Shown piece after piece: positions 40,514-50,121 of a stretch of 64,000 nt of DNA. Position 1 is the stretch's first letter, and each line of letters starts with the position of its first letter. Below the pieces are notes generated by a model. The model did not search any database, had not been told where the DNA came from, and was given only the letters and a program-made list of their open reading frames with translations. Source of the DNA: Streptomyces phaeochromogenes (GTDB lineage Bacteria > Actinomycetota > Actinomycetes > Streptomycetales > Streptomycetaceae); the NCBI RefSeq assembly GCF_001418655.1, contig NZ_LIQZ01000116.1, positions 51,304-115,303 on the forward strand. The letters are read 5' to 3'. The translations under genes and the position numbers were made by a program.

Positions 40514-41059
40514 GTCACGCAGGATATCGGCGGCCGAGGCTCAGATCTTCGCCTGCCAGACCCATCCCGATGCCGCAATCGAGCGTGCCGCTATGCTCCG
40601 CGACCACTCCTCAAGATCTGTGCCACAACCCGGAACTCCGAGACAGCGTCCTCCGGAGAACCGGGCGTTGCCGAGCCTCCAAGTGAACTCGACAAACGGA
40701 GCGGCGGCTACCTGCGCAGGGCAGGGCCCAGACCTGACCTACCAGGTTGCGGCGTCTTGTATTTTCGCTGCTCAGCCTCACGGCCAGCTTCTATTGCCTG
40801 CGTCCCGCGGGGCATCCGGGCGACACCGGAGGTAAACGGGCGTCATCCTGATCACCGCGCACCTCGATCACACTCGGAAAGACCGCCAAACCGTTGGTGG
40901 CCCGGCCAGAACCCGCGAAAGAGCGCTGGTCGGGACGCTGGCGGCCGGGTCGGGTAACCCTCATTGCTCTCCCTGCTGCCCATGCGTGGCACTACACGTG
41001 GCAACACCGGTCAGGATTCAAGAAGCGCCGGTCACAGATGCGCGGCTAGCGTGAATGTC
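40514..41059. other. 546-base gap without a supportable gene
   Basis: Only short frames without domains or ribosome binding sites are seen. It contains the divergent upstream regions of the phosphatase-like and VOC genes. Confidence 0.4.
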
Positions 41060-41674
41060 ATGACCTCAATCGATTTCCTCACCCTCGAGGTGGCCGACCC
41101 CGCGGCTGCCGAGCGCTTCTACACGGATGCCTTCGGGCTGGGCAAACAGGTACGTCTGCGGGCCTCGGAGGAGCCGACGTCCGGCTTCCGCGGGTTCACG
41201 GTGTCGCTCGTGGTCTCCCAGCCGTCGATCGTCAACGGCTTCTTCGGCGCCGCCCTGGCCGCCGGCGCCACCGAGCTGAAGCCCGCCAAGAAGTCGTTGT
41301 GGGGCTACGGCGGCGTCGTACAGGCCCCGGACGGGACGGTCTGGCAGCTCGCGAGCTCGTCGAAGAAGGACACCGGCCCGGACAGCCGGCACATCGACGA
41401 GATCGTTGTCCTGCTGGGTGTCTCGGACATGGCCGCGACCAAGCAGTTCTACGTCGACCGGGGCCTCACGGTCGCGAAGAGCTTCGGCAGCAAGTACGTC
41501 GAGTTCGACGGTTCGGCGAGTGCCGTCAAGCTGTCGCTGTACGGACGTCGCGGCCTGGCCAAGGTCGCCGGAGTCACGCCGGAGGGCAGCGGCTCCCACC
41601 GTCTGACCATCGGCGGCGGCGAAGAGGCCTTCACCGACCCGGACGGGTTCTTGTGGGAGCCCGCAGCGGCATGA
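41060..41674 (+). CDS. VOC-family (glyoxalase/dioxygenase fold) protein
   Basis: 204 residues made of two beta-alpha-beta3 modules: IDFLTLEVADPAAAERFYTD begins the first and IDEIVVLLGVSDMAATKQFY the second (about residue 113). Both end with the D-P-x-G/W-x-x-E-like strands of this superfamily (QAPDGTVWQLAS; FTDPDGFLWEPA). Members include glyoxalase I, resistance proteins and extradiol dioxygenases; no specific activity can be assigned. The ATG at 41060 is used; a GTG nine bases earlier is also in frame. Confidence 0.85.
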   Translation: MTSIDFLTLEVADPAAAERFYTDAFGLGKQVRLRASEEPTSGFRGFTVSLVVSQPSIVNGFFGAALAAGATELKPAKKSLWGYGGVVQAPDGTVWQLASSSKKDTGPDSRHIDEIVVLLGVSDMAATKQFYVDRGLTVAKSFGSKYVEFDGSASAVKLSLYGRRGLAKVAGVTPEGSGSHRLTIGGGEEAFTDPDGFLWEPAAA

Positions 41675-41710
41675 GGTTCCGGCGGCGGACGGCCGCCGCG
41701 GAACCGGACG

Positions 41711-43624
41711 TCAGCTCTCCTGGCCCGCTCCCGTGAGAGCCGCTCGGGCCCGTGCTGCGCGTACGGCCGCGGACAGGGTGGCGATGTCGTAGGCGCCGTG
41801 ATGGCGACGGCCGTTGACGAAGAACGTGGGGGTGCCGGACACCCCGCTGAGGTCGGCGGACTCCACGTCCGCGGCAACGCGGGCGGCACCCGTACCGGCT
41901 CTCAGGTCCGCGCTGAAGCGGTCGATGTCGAGACCGACCTCCTCGGCGTAACGGAGCAGATCCTCCGGCCGCAGCTCTCCCTGATGACGCATCATCTGCT
42001 CGTGCATCTCCCAGTAGCTGTTCTGGCGGGCTGCGGCCTCGGCGGCTTCCGCGGCGAGCTGGGCGCCCGGGTGCACGTCGGTGAGCGGCAGATGCCGCCA
42101 TACGTAGCGCACGTCCCCGAAGTCGGCGAGCAGCTCGCGCACCACGGGCTCGGCCAGCCCGCAGTAGGGGCACTCGAAGTCCCCGTACTCCAGCAGGGTC
42201 ACGGGTGCGTCCAGGGGGCCGCGTACGTGGTCGCGGTCCATGTCGACGGGATCGCTGAGGTCGACGATCGTGCGGCCGGTGCCGAGGAGGGCGCGGGCAC
42301 GGGAGGGCCGCGGCAGGGCGCCGATCACTGCGGTGACCAGCCAGGTGAGGAGGAAGGCGCAGAGGACCGCGGCCAGGATGCCGATCTTCGCCTGTTCCAG
42401 CTCGTCCCCGTCGAAGGCGAGGGTGGCGATCAGCAAGGACACGGTGAAGCCCACCCCGGCCAGGGTGCCGCCGGCCGTGATGGCGCCCCAGCCGACCGGC
42501 GGGCGCAGGCGCCCACCGCTGACGCGTGTCGTGAGCCATGTCGCGCCGAAGATGCCCAGCGGCTTGCCGAGGACATAGCCGAACAGGATGCCGAGGGTGA
42601 CCGGCGAGGTGAAGGCATCGGCCAACTGACCGGCGCTCAGCGTGATGCCCGCGTTGGCGAGGGCGAACAGCGGCACGATCACATAGCTCGTCCAAGGGTG
42701 CAGCATCCGCTGGAGGCGGTCGTTGGGGGAGAGCGTCGAGGCGATCTGACGCCGCACCGAGCGCCCGAGTTCGGGGGTCGGCTGTTCGCGGAAGCGTCTG
42801 AACAGCCTGCTGGCATGTTCCAGGTCTCGGCGCTCCGCCGGCCGGGCATAGGTCAGCAGACCCATCACAAGGCCGGTCACCACCGGGTCCACCCCGGACT
42901 TCAGGAGTGCCACCCAGATCGCCGTGCCCAGCAGCGCGTACAGCGCGGGGATTCGCATGCCGAGGGTGCGTCGCACCAGCAGAACGACGGCGAAGAGCGC
43001 GAGCGCGGTCAGCAGCGGCGGCAGGGAGATGGCTCCGCTGTAGGCGAAGGCGATGACGGCCAGGGCCAGGAAGTCGTCGACGACGGCGACCGTGAGGATG
43101 AAGACCCGAAGGCTGCCGGGCAGCCGACTCCCGAAGACGGCGAGCATGCCCAGCGCGAAGGCCGTGTCCGTCGACATGGCGGCACCCCAGCCGTGCACGG
43201 AGTCCTCGCCCGCGTTGACGGACAGGTAGATCGCGACGGGTACGAGCATGCCGCTGAGCCCGGCGAGCAGCGGCAGGGTGATCCGTCGACGTTCCCGCAG
43301 CTCGCCCATGTCGAACTCGCGGCGTGCCTCCAGTCCGACGACGAAGAAGAACAACGTCATCAGCCCGCTGTTCAGCCACTCGCGCAGGTCCAGCGACACA
43401 GAGCTCGATCCGATACGGACCGACAACTCGGTTCCCCACAGCGCCTCGTACGAACCGGCGGCGATGTTGGCCCAGACGAGGGCGGCGAGGGCGCCGAGGA
43501 GCAGCACCGAGGCACTGCCGGTCTCCGTCCGCAGGAAGGCATTCAGGGGGCCGCGTGTGTCCTGGCCGCAGACGGTCTGTCCCGATGGGCCCGACGGGGG
43601 TGAGGTCTCAGCTGGCACGGTCAC
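41711..43624 (-). CDS. NhaA-type Na+/H+ antiporter fused to a DsbA-like thioredoxin domain
   Basis: 637 residues. The first 400 or so residues are an NhaA antiporter with about 12 membrane helices: [52 protein letters not shown] (the paired aspartates of the ion site), [10 protein letters not shown] and GITAGG-like [20 protein letters not shown]. The last 150 residues form a DsbA/FrnE-like thioredoxin fold with active site CPYC at 485-488 and the cis-proline in [10 protein letters not shown]. Such fusions are known in actinobacteria; the purpose is unclear. GTG 43624 is used; GTG 43657 is an alternative, and neither has a clear ribosome binding site. Confidence 0.9.
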   Translation of the reverse strand: MTVPAETSPPSGPSGQTVCGQDTRGPLNAFLRTETGSASVLLLGALAALVWANIAAGSYEALWGTELSVRIGSSSVSLDLREWLNSGLMTLFFFVVGLEARREFDMGELRERRRITLPLLAGLSGMLVPVAIYLSVNAGEDSVHGWGAAMSTDTAFALGMLAVFGSRLPGSLRVFILTVAVVDDFLALAVIAFAYSGAISLPPLLTALALFAVVLLVRRTLGMRIPALYALLGTAIWVALLKSGVDPVVTGLVMGLLTYARPAERRDLEHASRLFRRFREQPTPELGRSVRRQIASTLSPNDRLQRMLHPWTSYVIVPLFALANAGITLSAGQLADAFTSPVTLGILFGYVLGKPLGIFGATWLTTRVSGGRLRPPVGWGAITAGGTLAGVGFTVSLLIATLAFDGDELEQAKIGILAAVLCAFLLTWLVTAVIGALPRPSRARALLGTGRTIVDLSDPVDMDRDHVRGPLDAPVTLLEYGDFECPYCGLAEPVVRELLADFGDVRYVWRHLPLTDVHPGAQLAAEAAEAAARQNSYWEMHEQMMRHQGELRPEDLLRYAEEVGLDIDRFSADLRAGTGAARVAADVESADLSGVSGTPTFFVNGRRHHGAYDIATLSAAVRAARARAALTGAGQES

Positions 43625-43693
43625 CCCACAAGTCTGACCCCACTCAACATGCGGCACCCGACGAAGCGCCGACGGCCGCCACCGCCGGCCCTG

Positions 43694-43879
43694 TCAGTCG
43701 TGTGCGGCCGTGACGCGGCGGGCGACGTGGTTCGTCCAGCGAAGGTTGGGTTCGTCCGGAGTGCAACCTGGCCCGCAGTCGCTGCTGCCGGTCCCGTCGA
43801 CCACCGAACTCCCGAACACGACGATCGTGCCGCTGACGGCGGGGCTGTGTACCTCGAACACGAACATGGACAGGGACAT
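43694..43879 (-). CDS. possible small protein of 61 residues
   Basis: The frame reads MSLSMFVFEVHSPAVSGTIV with later DCGPGCTPDEPNLRW. It starts at ATG 43879 with a weak AGGAC upstream and lies in the gap between the antiporter and methyltransferase genes on the same strand. The hydrophobic N-terminal strand and Cys-containing turn look protein-like, but I recognise no family and short frames are frequent in such DNA. Confidence 0.3.
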   Translation of the reverse strand: MSLSMFVFEVHSPAVSGTIVVFGSSVVDGTGSSDCGPGCTPDEPNLRWTNHVARRVTAAHD

Positions 43880-43986
43880 CGCGACTCGTCCTGCGCGCGG
43901 GTCTCCGGCTCCGTGCCGTCGCTCCATAGCTCGCCCCGGGCGGAACCGCGGACCGCGGGGCCGGCCCGCGCCGGAGACCCCGCGAC

Positions 43987-44775
43987 TCAGGAAGTGCGGG
44001 CCACTCCCACGTAGATACCGCTGCCTTCGGCTTCCTGCTCCTTGCCCGAGGGAGCCCACTCCGTCGCGGTGACCAGACCGGGCGCAACGAGGTCGAGGCC
44101 GTCGAAGAAGCGCTCCACCTCGGCACGGGTACGGAAGCCGAGCCGGATGCCGCCCTTGGCGTACTCGGCGGTGACCTGCGCGGCAAGTTCGGGATAGAGG
44201 TCGGAGGCGGCGTGCGAAAGCACCAGGTAGCTGCCCGGCGGCAGGGTGGCGACGAGATCGCGGACTATGGCGTGCGCGTCCTGCTCGTCGGGGACGAAGT
44301 GCATCAGCGCGATCAGCGACAGCGCGATCGGGCGGCTGAAGTCGAGAATGCGCTGGGCGTGCTCGACGATCCCCTGCGGCTGCCGGACATCGGCCTCGAT
44401 GTAGTCGGTGACGCCTCCGGGCTGGCTGACCAGCAACGCCTCGGCATGCCGCAGGACGATCGGGTCGTTGTCGGCATAGACGACCTTCGCCGTCGGCACT
44501 ATGTCCTGAACGATCTGATGGAGGTTGGGCTCGGTGGGGATCCCCGTCCCGATGTCCAGGAACTGGTCGATGCCCTGCGTGGCGAGCCAGGCAGCCGCCC
44601 GGTGCATGAACTGGCGGTTCTGCCGCGCCGCGTCCCTGGCCTCGGGCGGTAGCTTTTCACCCACGGCCTCGTCGACCGGATAGTTGTCCTTGCCGCCCAG
44701 CAGCCAGTCGTAGACCCGCGCGGGATGCGCCTTGTCGGTGACGATCTTTGAGAACTGTTGTGGGCCGGTCGGCAT
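43987..44775 (-). CDS. SAM-dependent methyltransferase, SAV2177 family
   Basis: 262 residues of the streptomycete family once called DUF574. The hallmark N-terminal ARVYDWLLGGKDNYPVDE is followed by the SAM-binding QFLDIGTGIPTEPNLHQI and the YADNDPIVLRHAEALL strand. These proteins are abundant in Streptomyces, often near developmental regulators, and their substrates are unknown. The ATG at 44775 has CGGAG six bases upstream. No linkage to its neighbours is evident. Confidence 0.93.
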   Translation of the reverse strand: MPTGPQQFSKIVTDKAHPARVYDWLLGGKDNYPVDEAVGEKLPPEARDAARQNRQFMHRAAAWLATQGIDQFLDIGTGIPTEPNLHQIVQDIVPTAKVVYADNDPIVLRHAEALLVSQPGGVTDYIEADVRQPQGIVEHAQRILDFSRPIALSLIALMHFVPDEQDAHAIVRDLVATLPPGSYLVLSHAASDLYPELAAQVTAEYAKGGIRLGFRTRAEVERFFDGLDLVAPGLVTATEWAPSGKEQEAEGSGIYVGVARTS

Positions 44776-45054
44776 GACAACTCCGTAGCGTCCGTGGCTC
44801 CATGTGGATGGGTCAGGTCGAGTACTCGAAGTGCCCTGATGGAGTAGATCATGTGCTCCGCGCGAGAGGGAAGAGCCTCCCGGCGCCCAGGTGGCCGGTC
44901 TGTCGAGGGGCTCCGCGGGACGGCGTGGAGAGCCCCTGCGTCGCCTCCGCCGCGTCCGATGTGCGCCACGTCTCATCCGCCGGTTGTGACACGGGACGCG
45001 CGGCCGGTGTCTCCATGCCGAGTCCATTACTCGTGGGAGACACAGGGAGACATG

Positions 45055-46254
45055 ATGAACGGGAATGTGCAGGTGGTCGTGGTCGGCGGCGGGTACGGGG
45101 GCGTGACGGCGGCCAATCGCCTGGCTCGGCGCGATGGCGTGTCGGTGACCCTGGTCAACCCACGCCCCGAATTCGTCGAGCGGATCCGTCTGCATCAGCT
45201 CGTGACCGGCTCCGACGACGCGGTCGAGAGCTTCGGTGAGGTTCTGGGTGGGAAGGTCCGGCTGGTGGTCGACACCGCGACGCGGATCGACCCTGCCGAG
45301 CGCCGGGTGTCGCTGGAGGGCGGCGGCACGGTCTCGTACGACTACCTCGTCTACGCCGTGGGCAGCGGCGCCTCGGATCCCGGCGTGCCCGGAGCGGCCG
45401 AGTTCGCTCATTCGGTGTCGGACATCGAGGGGGCGGAACGGCTGCGGTCGGCGCTGGCCGCGGCGCCCGTGACGGCTCCGCTGACCGTGGTCGGGGCGGG
45501 CCCGACCGGTCTGGAGACCGCCGCCGAGCTGGCGGAACAGGGGCGCAGGGTCACCCTGGTCTGCGGCGACGTGCTCGGTCCCTCGCTGCATGCCCGGGGT
45601 CGCCGCCCGGTCGCCCGTCGGCTCGCCGGTCTGGGGGTGACCGTCCTCGAAGGTCCCCGTACGCGGGTGACGGAAGTGACGCGGGACGCCGTACGGCTCG
45701 ATGACGGCCGGGAGCTGCCCAGTGCGGTGACGATCTGGACCGCGGGATTCCGTGTCCCGGACCTGGCCGCCCGCAGCGGGCTGCGCACCGACGCCGAGGG
45801 CCGCCTGCTCACCGACGCGACGTTGACCAGCGTGGACGACGTACGCATCGTCGCCGCCGGGGACGCGGCGGCGATGACGGGCCTGCCGTTCCGGATGAGC
45901 TGCCAGGCCGCCGTGCAGCTGGGCCCGGCAGCCGCCGCCACGATTCTGCGCCGGATCGCGGGGAAGACACCCGCTCCCGTCCGGATGTGGTTCGCCGGAC
46001 AGTGCCTGAGCCTCGGCCGGGACGAGGGCGTCACCCAGTTCTCCTACCCGAACGACAGGGTGAACGCGCTCCACATCGGCGGGCGGCCGGGTGCGGGCGT
46101 CAAGGAGATCGCCTGCAAGTTCACCCTCAACAAGCTGGTGTCCGGGGCACGCAAGGCCGGCGCCCGCACTGCCCACGGCGACGACACCGACCGCCCGGAG
46201 ACGCCTGGGCCGGAACACCGCACGACACCGTCCGGCACCGGACGCGCGGCCTAG
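45055..46254 (+). CDS. FAD/NAD(P)-dependent oxidoreductase, NDH-2-like
   Basis: 399 residues. FAD binds at VVVVGGGYGGVTAANRL at the N-terminus and NAD(P)H at LTVVGAGPTGLETAAELAEQ near residue 145; the second FAD motif is VRIVAAGDAAA near 263. The layout is that of type II NADH dehydrogenase/AIF-like proteins. It is followed by a strong terminator and then an ECF41 sigma gene; oxidoreductases are among the three partner classes commonly encoded beside ECF41 sigma factors. ATG 45055 (spacing from GGGAGA is better) or 45052. Confidence 0.87.
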   Translation: MNGNVQVVVVGGGYGGVTAANRLARRDGVSVTLVNPRPEFVERIRLHQLVTGSDDAVESFGEVLGGKVRLVVDTATRIDPAERRVSLEGGGTVSYDYLVYAVGSGASDPGVPGAAEFAHSVSDIEGAERLRSALAAAPVTAPLTVVGAGPTGLETAAELAEQGRRVTLVCGDVLGPSLHARGRRPVARRLAGLGVTVLEGPRTRVTEVTRDAVRLDDGRELPSAVTIWTAGFRVPDLAARSGLRTDAEGRLLTDATLTSVDDVRIVAAGDAAAMTGLPFRMSCQAAVQLGPAAAATILRRIAGKTPAPVRMWFAGQCLSLGRDEGVTQFSYPNDRVNALHIGGRPGAGVKEIACKFTLNKLVSGARKAGARTAHGDDTDRPETPGPEHRTTPSGTGRAA

Positions 46255-46261
46255 CCGCCAG

Positions 46262-46307
46262 GCCCCCTGCTCCGGCCGGACCGACCGGTCCGGCCGGAGC
46301 AGGGGGC
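46262..46307 (+). terminator. 21-bp perfect hairpin after the FAD oxidoreductase
   Basis: Arms 46262-46282 and 46287-46307 are perfectly complementary with a GACC loop, eight bases after the stop at 46254. It separates the oxidoreductase transcript from the sigma-factor gene. Confidence 0.82.
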
Positions 46308-46398
46308 GCTGACGGCGATAACCCGTCTTCGGACCGGGTACACATCCACGGCCTGCCTCCGGCAGGTGGGCCGACCGCGAGAGAGCGAAGCGCACGAC

Positions 46399-47295
46399 AT
46401 GAACGACCACGTCACCGATCCCGCGACAGAGGCCTTCGTCGCCCACCGCAACCTGCTGTTCACCGTCGCCTACGAGATGCTCGGTTCCGCGGCGGACGCC
46501 GAGGACGTCCTCCAGGAGACCTGGCTGCGGTGGGTCAAGGCCGACCTGGCGCAGGTGCGGGACCAGCGCGCCTACCTGGTGCGGATCACGACCCGGCAGG
46601 CGCTCAACCGGCTGCGCACCCTCAAACGGCGCAAGGAGGCCTACGTGGGCCCCTGGCTGCCCGAGCCCCTGCTCACCGCCCCGGACGTGGCCGAGGACGT
46701 CGAACTGTCCGAGAACCTGTCGCTGGCCCTCATGTACATCTTCGAGACCCTCTCACCGACCGAACGGGCCGTCTTCGTACTGCGCGAGGTCTTCGAGTTC
46801 GGCTACGACGACATCGGCGGCGCGATCGGCAAGAGCCCCGCCGCCGCACGCCAGATCGCCTACCGCGCACGCCAGCACGTCGACGCCCGCAGACCGCGCA
46901 CACCGGCTTCCTCGGAAGAAGCCCGGGCGGCGTCGGACTCGTTCCAGCGTGCGCTCGAAACCGGGGATCTGCAGGGGCTGCTCGACGTACTTGCTCGGGA
47001 CGTCGTCTTCGTCAGCGACGGCGGCGGCCTCAGGCTGGCGGCCCTGCGGCCGGTCGTCGGCGCCGACAAGGTGCTCCGCTACATGGCCGGCAGTGTCGAC
47101 AAGGCAGGCGGCACCTTCAGCAGCGAGCCCACGACGGTCAACGGCAACCCCGGGCTCATCCTGCGCCTGGGCGACGTGATCGACGGCGTGCTGGCCTTCA
47201 CGGTGGAGAACGCCCGCGTCACCGCCCTCTACTACGTCCGCAACCCCGAAAAGCTCACCCGCGTCGAGTCGGAAACCCCGCTCACTTCCCGCTGA
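46399..47295 (+). CDS. ECF41-type sigma factor with SnoaL-like C-terminal domain
   Basis: 298 residues. Sigma region 2 is FTVAYEMLGSAADAEDVLQE with LRWVKADLAQVRDQRAYLVR; region 4 is LSPTERAVFVLREVFEFGYD with DDIGGAIGKSPAAARQIAYR. The C-terminal 120 residues are a SnoaL-like fold with SDGGGLRLAAL and a terminal NPEKL, close to the DGGG and NPDKL elements that define ECF41. In that group the extension takes the place of an anti-sigma factor and modulates activity. Also visible is the ECF41 WLPEPL element between regions 2 and 4. ATG 46399 starts the usual length. Confidence 0.93.
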   Translation: MNDHVTDPATEAFVAHRNLLFTVAYEMLGSAADAEDVLQETWLRWVKADLAQVRDQRAYLVRITTRQALNRLRTLKRRKEAYVGPWLPEPLLTAPDVAEDVELSENLSLALMYIFETLSPTERAVFVLREVFEFGYDDIGGAIGKSPAAARQIAYRARQHVDARRPRTPASSEEARAASDSFQRALETGDLQGLLDVLARDVVFVSDGGGLRLAALRPVVGADKVLRYMAGSVDKAGGTFSSEPTTVNGNPGLILRLGDVIDGVLAFTVENARVTALYYVRNPEKLTRVESETPLTSR

Positions 47296-47720
47296 CGCCC
47301 CTCGGGGGCGGTACTTGGAACCCGCGCGCCCGACAGCGGCACGTCCTGCGATGGACCGGCGGGCAAGCATGAAGCTGCTCATGCGCCGCAGTTGCCGCAC
47401 ACGCCTAATCCGGAGAACGCTTCCCACTCTCTCCGGCGAGGCCAGCTCGGATGCTCCCGTGGTGGCTTGAACACCAAGCTGCCGTCAGCGAAGCATCCGT
47501 GCCGTCGTGCCGCGGCCTGCCGGCCGGGTGGGCCACAGCCTGCGGCGAGTTCGCTCCGGAGGCCATCCGCCCGGTTCCGGCGGCGGAGCAGCTATGCGGC
47601 GCAGCACCGTCGAGGGATGCGTCAACGCTGTTGCGCCGACCTCGCCGACCTCGCCGAGGTCGGTCGAGCGAGTGGACGACGGTAGCGACAGAGCGTGACA
47701 AATCGATTTCGCTACAAGTT
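47296..47720. other. intergenic stretch without a supportable gene
   Basis: About 425 bases after the sigma-factor gene with only domain-less frames on both strands. The following 170 bases hold the putative operators of the next operon. Confidence 0.4.
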
Positions 47721-47734
47721 CCGAAATTATTCGG
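47721..47734. promoter_or_regulatory. palindrome CCGAA-ATTA-TTCGG upstream of the second catabolic operon
   Basis: A perfect 5-4-5 palindrome in an unusually AT-rich patch about 160 bases before the binding-protein gene. It could be a site for the ROK regulator of the operon. Confidence 0.4.
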
Positions 47735-47796
47735 GGCGGCTTCCGGCATGCCGTCGAAACACACCATTCATACGGTCACTCACTATCGGCCGCATA

Positions 47797-47820
47797 GGAC
47801 CCATCGGTCGCATTGGGTCC
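47797..47820. promoter_or_regulatory. inverted repeat GGACCCA-N10-TGGGTCC
   Basis: Perfect 7-base arms (47797-47803 and 47814-47820), about 75 bases before the binding-protein start. Overlapping direct repeats CGCATAGG/CGCATTGG add to the impression of a regulatory site. Confidence 0.45.
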
Positions 47821-47894
47821 ATCAGGCTGAAAAGGCTGCTTTCACCAGAAAGCACATCACTGTCCTCAGCGCCTTCATGTGACAGGAGCCCCGA

Positions 47895-49193
47895 GTGTCC
47901 AACCTCTCCAGACGCGATGCCCTACGGCTGACCGGCGGCATCGCTCTCCTCGGCAGCTTCGCCCTGGCGGGCTGTGGCCGCAGTGACGACACCACCGCGA
48001 AAGCCGGCGCCGAGCCCATCGCCAGCTCCCCGGCCACAGGCACCATCACTGTCTGGGCCGCCCAGGGCGATGCGGACGTGCTCGACAAGGTCATCAAGCC
48101 TTTCAAGGCGGCGAACCCCGACCTCGACGTGAAGTTCACGCTGATCCCGAACGCCGACTACTACACCAAACTCCAGTCGGCGATCGCGGCGGGCAAGGGG
48201 CCCGATGTCGCCCAGTTCTTTCCCGAGTCGCAGGCGCAGTTCCTCGATCCGTCGATCCTCCGGCCAGTTCCGGACGGCCTCGTCGACCCGGACAGCTTCT
48301 TCACGAGCCTGTGGGACGCGGGTGTGGTCAAGGACGTCGCCTACACGGTGCCCTGGTACGCGTACACCTACGCGCTCGTCTACCGCTCCGACCTGGCCAG
48401 GAAGGCGGGCGTCGAGGCGCCGAAGACATGGGACGAGATGGTGCCGTTCTTCAAGGCGCTTCAGGGCGCCGGAGCCGCGCACGGCCTCGGAGCCGACATC
48501 GGCTGGGACATCTTCAACGGCCAGGACGCCGCGATGTACGCCTGGCAGGCGGGCGGTTCGCTGCTGTCCTCGGGCGGCGAGTGGACGCTCGACACTCCGG
48601 CGATGGTCGACGCGATCACGTACAACGCGTCGTTCTACACCTCGGGGACCGCCGACACCGCCGGGCCCGGGTTCCTCGACTCACAGCCGTACTTCGTGTC
48701 CGGCAGGACGGCCACGATGATCACGGGCCCATGGGTCATCGGCCAGCTCGACGCCGCCGCGAAGAAGGACGGCTGGACGGCGTCCCACGTGGCCACGGCG
48801 CCGCTGCCGGCGGGGGCGTCGGGCAGCGTCTCCTTCTCCGCGGGCGGCAGTTGGGGGGTGCTTGCCGACACCGACAACGCGGACGCGTCGTGGAAGCTCA
48901 TCCGGTACATATCGAGCCCGAGGACGCAGGTGTCGCAGTACAAGGCGTACAGCTCGCTGCCTGCGGTCGTCTCCGCCTGGAAGGACTCCGCCATCGCGGG
49001 CCAGCCGCTGCTGGACGCCTTCTTGACGCAGCTGAAGAACACCCAGGCGTTCCCGCAGGTCAGTACCTGGCCGCAGGTCGCGACCCGGCTGGGCAAGGAG
49101 ATGGAAGCGGTGGCCAAGGGCGAGGAGACCGCCGCGAAGGCCGCCGCGAACCTCCAGTCGTACGCCGACAGCCTCGGCACGGGCACGGAGTGA
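47895..49193 (+). CDS. CUT1 ABC importer, substrate-binding lipoprotein
   Basis: 432 residues. The N-terminus SRRDALRLTGGIALL plus lipobox LAGC (Cys27) indicates a Tat-type lipoprotein. The mature family-1 binding protein begins TITVWAAQGDADVLDKVIKP and includes PDVAQFFPESQAQFLDPS and VPWYAYTYALVYRSDLARKA. It opens the operon that ends with the 2-oxoglutarate oxygenase, so its ligand is probably a glycoside processed by the enzymes downstream. GTG start with AGGAG seven bases before. Confidence 0.9.
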   Translation: MSNLSRRDALRLTGGIALLGSFALAGCGRSDDTTAKAGAEPIASSPATGTITVWAAQGDADVLDKVIKPFKAANPDLDVKFTLIPNADYYTKLQSAIAAGKGPDVAQFFPESQAQFLDPSILRPVPDGLVDPDSFFTSLWDAGVVKDVAYTVPWYAYTYALVYRSDLARKAGVEAPKTWDEMVPFFKALQGAGAAHGLGADIGWDIFNGQDAAMYAWQAGGSLLSSGGEWTLDTPAMVDAITYNASFYTSGTADTAGPGFLDSQPYFVSGRTATMITGPWVIGQLDAAAKKDGWTASHVATAPLPAGASGSVSFSAGGSWGVLADTDNADASWKLIRYISSPRTQVSQYKAYSSLPAVVSAWKDSAIAGQPLLDAFLTQLKNTQAFPQVSTWPQVATRLGKEMEAVAKGEETAAKAAANLQSYADSLGTGTE

Positions 49194-49200
49194 TCCGCGG

Positions 49201-50121
49201 ATGACCGTCACCGTCCTCCAGAAGGTGCCTCGCAGAACTCGTCGTCCTCGGGGCGCCCGTCGAACGGCTGTGGGCTGGCTGTTCCTGGCACCGTTCACCG
49301 TCGTGTTCCTGGTCTACACGGCGGTCCCCACCGTCGCCGCGCTCGGGTTCAGCCTCACCGACCTGCGGGGCGCGGATCTGCGTCATCCGTTCGCGGTGGA
49401 CTTCACCGGACTGGACAACTATCTCCGCCTGTTCCAGGACCAGAGCTTCCTGCGGGACATCCTCAACACCGCCGTCTTCGTGGCCGTCGGCGTGCCACTG
49501 ACCATGGGGATCGGACTCGCGCTGGCTCTCGCGCTGAACTCCGGCATCCGTCGGCTGCGCGGCGTGTTCCGCACGGTCTTCTTCGCGCCGGTTGTCACGA
49601 ACGTCGTAGCGGTCGCCCTGATCTGGCAGTACGCCTTCAACGCGGGCGGCACCGTCAACAAGACGCTCGGTGCTGTCGGCTTCGCCGGGCCGAACTGGCT
49701 GGACGACCCGAACCTGACCATGCCCGTGGTCATCCTGCTCGGCGTCTGGCGGAACTTCGGCATCGCGATGGTGTTGTTCCTCGCCGGCCTGCAGGCGATT
49801 CCGCAGAACGTGTACGAGGCCGCCTCCCTCGACGGGGCCGACCGGTGGCGGCAGTTGAGGCACATCACCCTGCCGCTGCTGCGGCCCACCACTCTCATGG
49901 TGTCGGTGCTGCTGACGGTCTTCTATCTCCAGGTGTTCGACGAGCCGTACCTGCTCACCAACGGCGGCCCGCTGGGCTCCACCGAATCGGTGGCGCTGTA
50001 CACCTACCACCAGTTCGGGGCCGGCGAGTTCGGGATGTCCTCGGCGGCGTCGTTCGTGACGCTCGTGCTCGTGATGCTGGTGAGCGCCGTCCAGTTCCGG
50101 CTGCTGAGGCCCCGCACATGA
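49201..50121 (+). CDS. carbohydrate ABC transporter permease, MalF type
   Basis: 306 residues; basic N-terminus, six membrane helices starting GWLFLAPFTVVFLVYTAVPT, and EAA loop EAASLDGADRWRQLRHITLP near 205. Seven bases after the binding-protein gene and overlapping the next permease by four bases. Confidence 0.92.
   Translation: MTVTVLQKVPRRTRRPRGARRTAVGWLFLAPFTVVFLVYTAVPTVAALGFSLTDLRGADLRHPFAVDFTGLDNYLRLFQDQSFLRDILNTAVFVAVGVPLTMGIGLALALALNSGIRRLRGVFRTVFFAPVVTNVVAVALIWQYAFNAGGTVNKTLGAVGFAGPNWLDDPNLTMPVVILLGVWRNFGIAMVLFLAGLQAIPQNVYEAASLDGADRWRQLRHITLPLLRPTTLMVSVLLTVFYLQVFDEPYLLTNGGPLGSTESVALYTYHQFGAGEFGMSSAASFVTLVLVMLVSAVQFRLLRPRT

Noticed and set aside
40434..40835. A 133-codon frame overlapping the phosphatase-like gene
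   Set aside because: Its first third is antisense to the phosphatase-like gene, the rest has no domain and there is no ribosome binding site.
44985..44991. TGTGACA as part of an ECF41-dependent promoter
   Set aside because: Read on the minus strand (TGTCACA) it points at the methyltransferase gene, and no CGTC box follows at the expected 16-base spacing.
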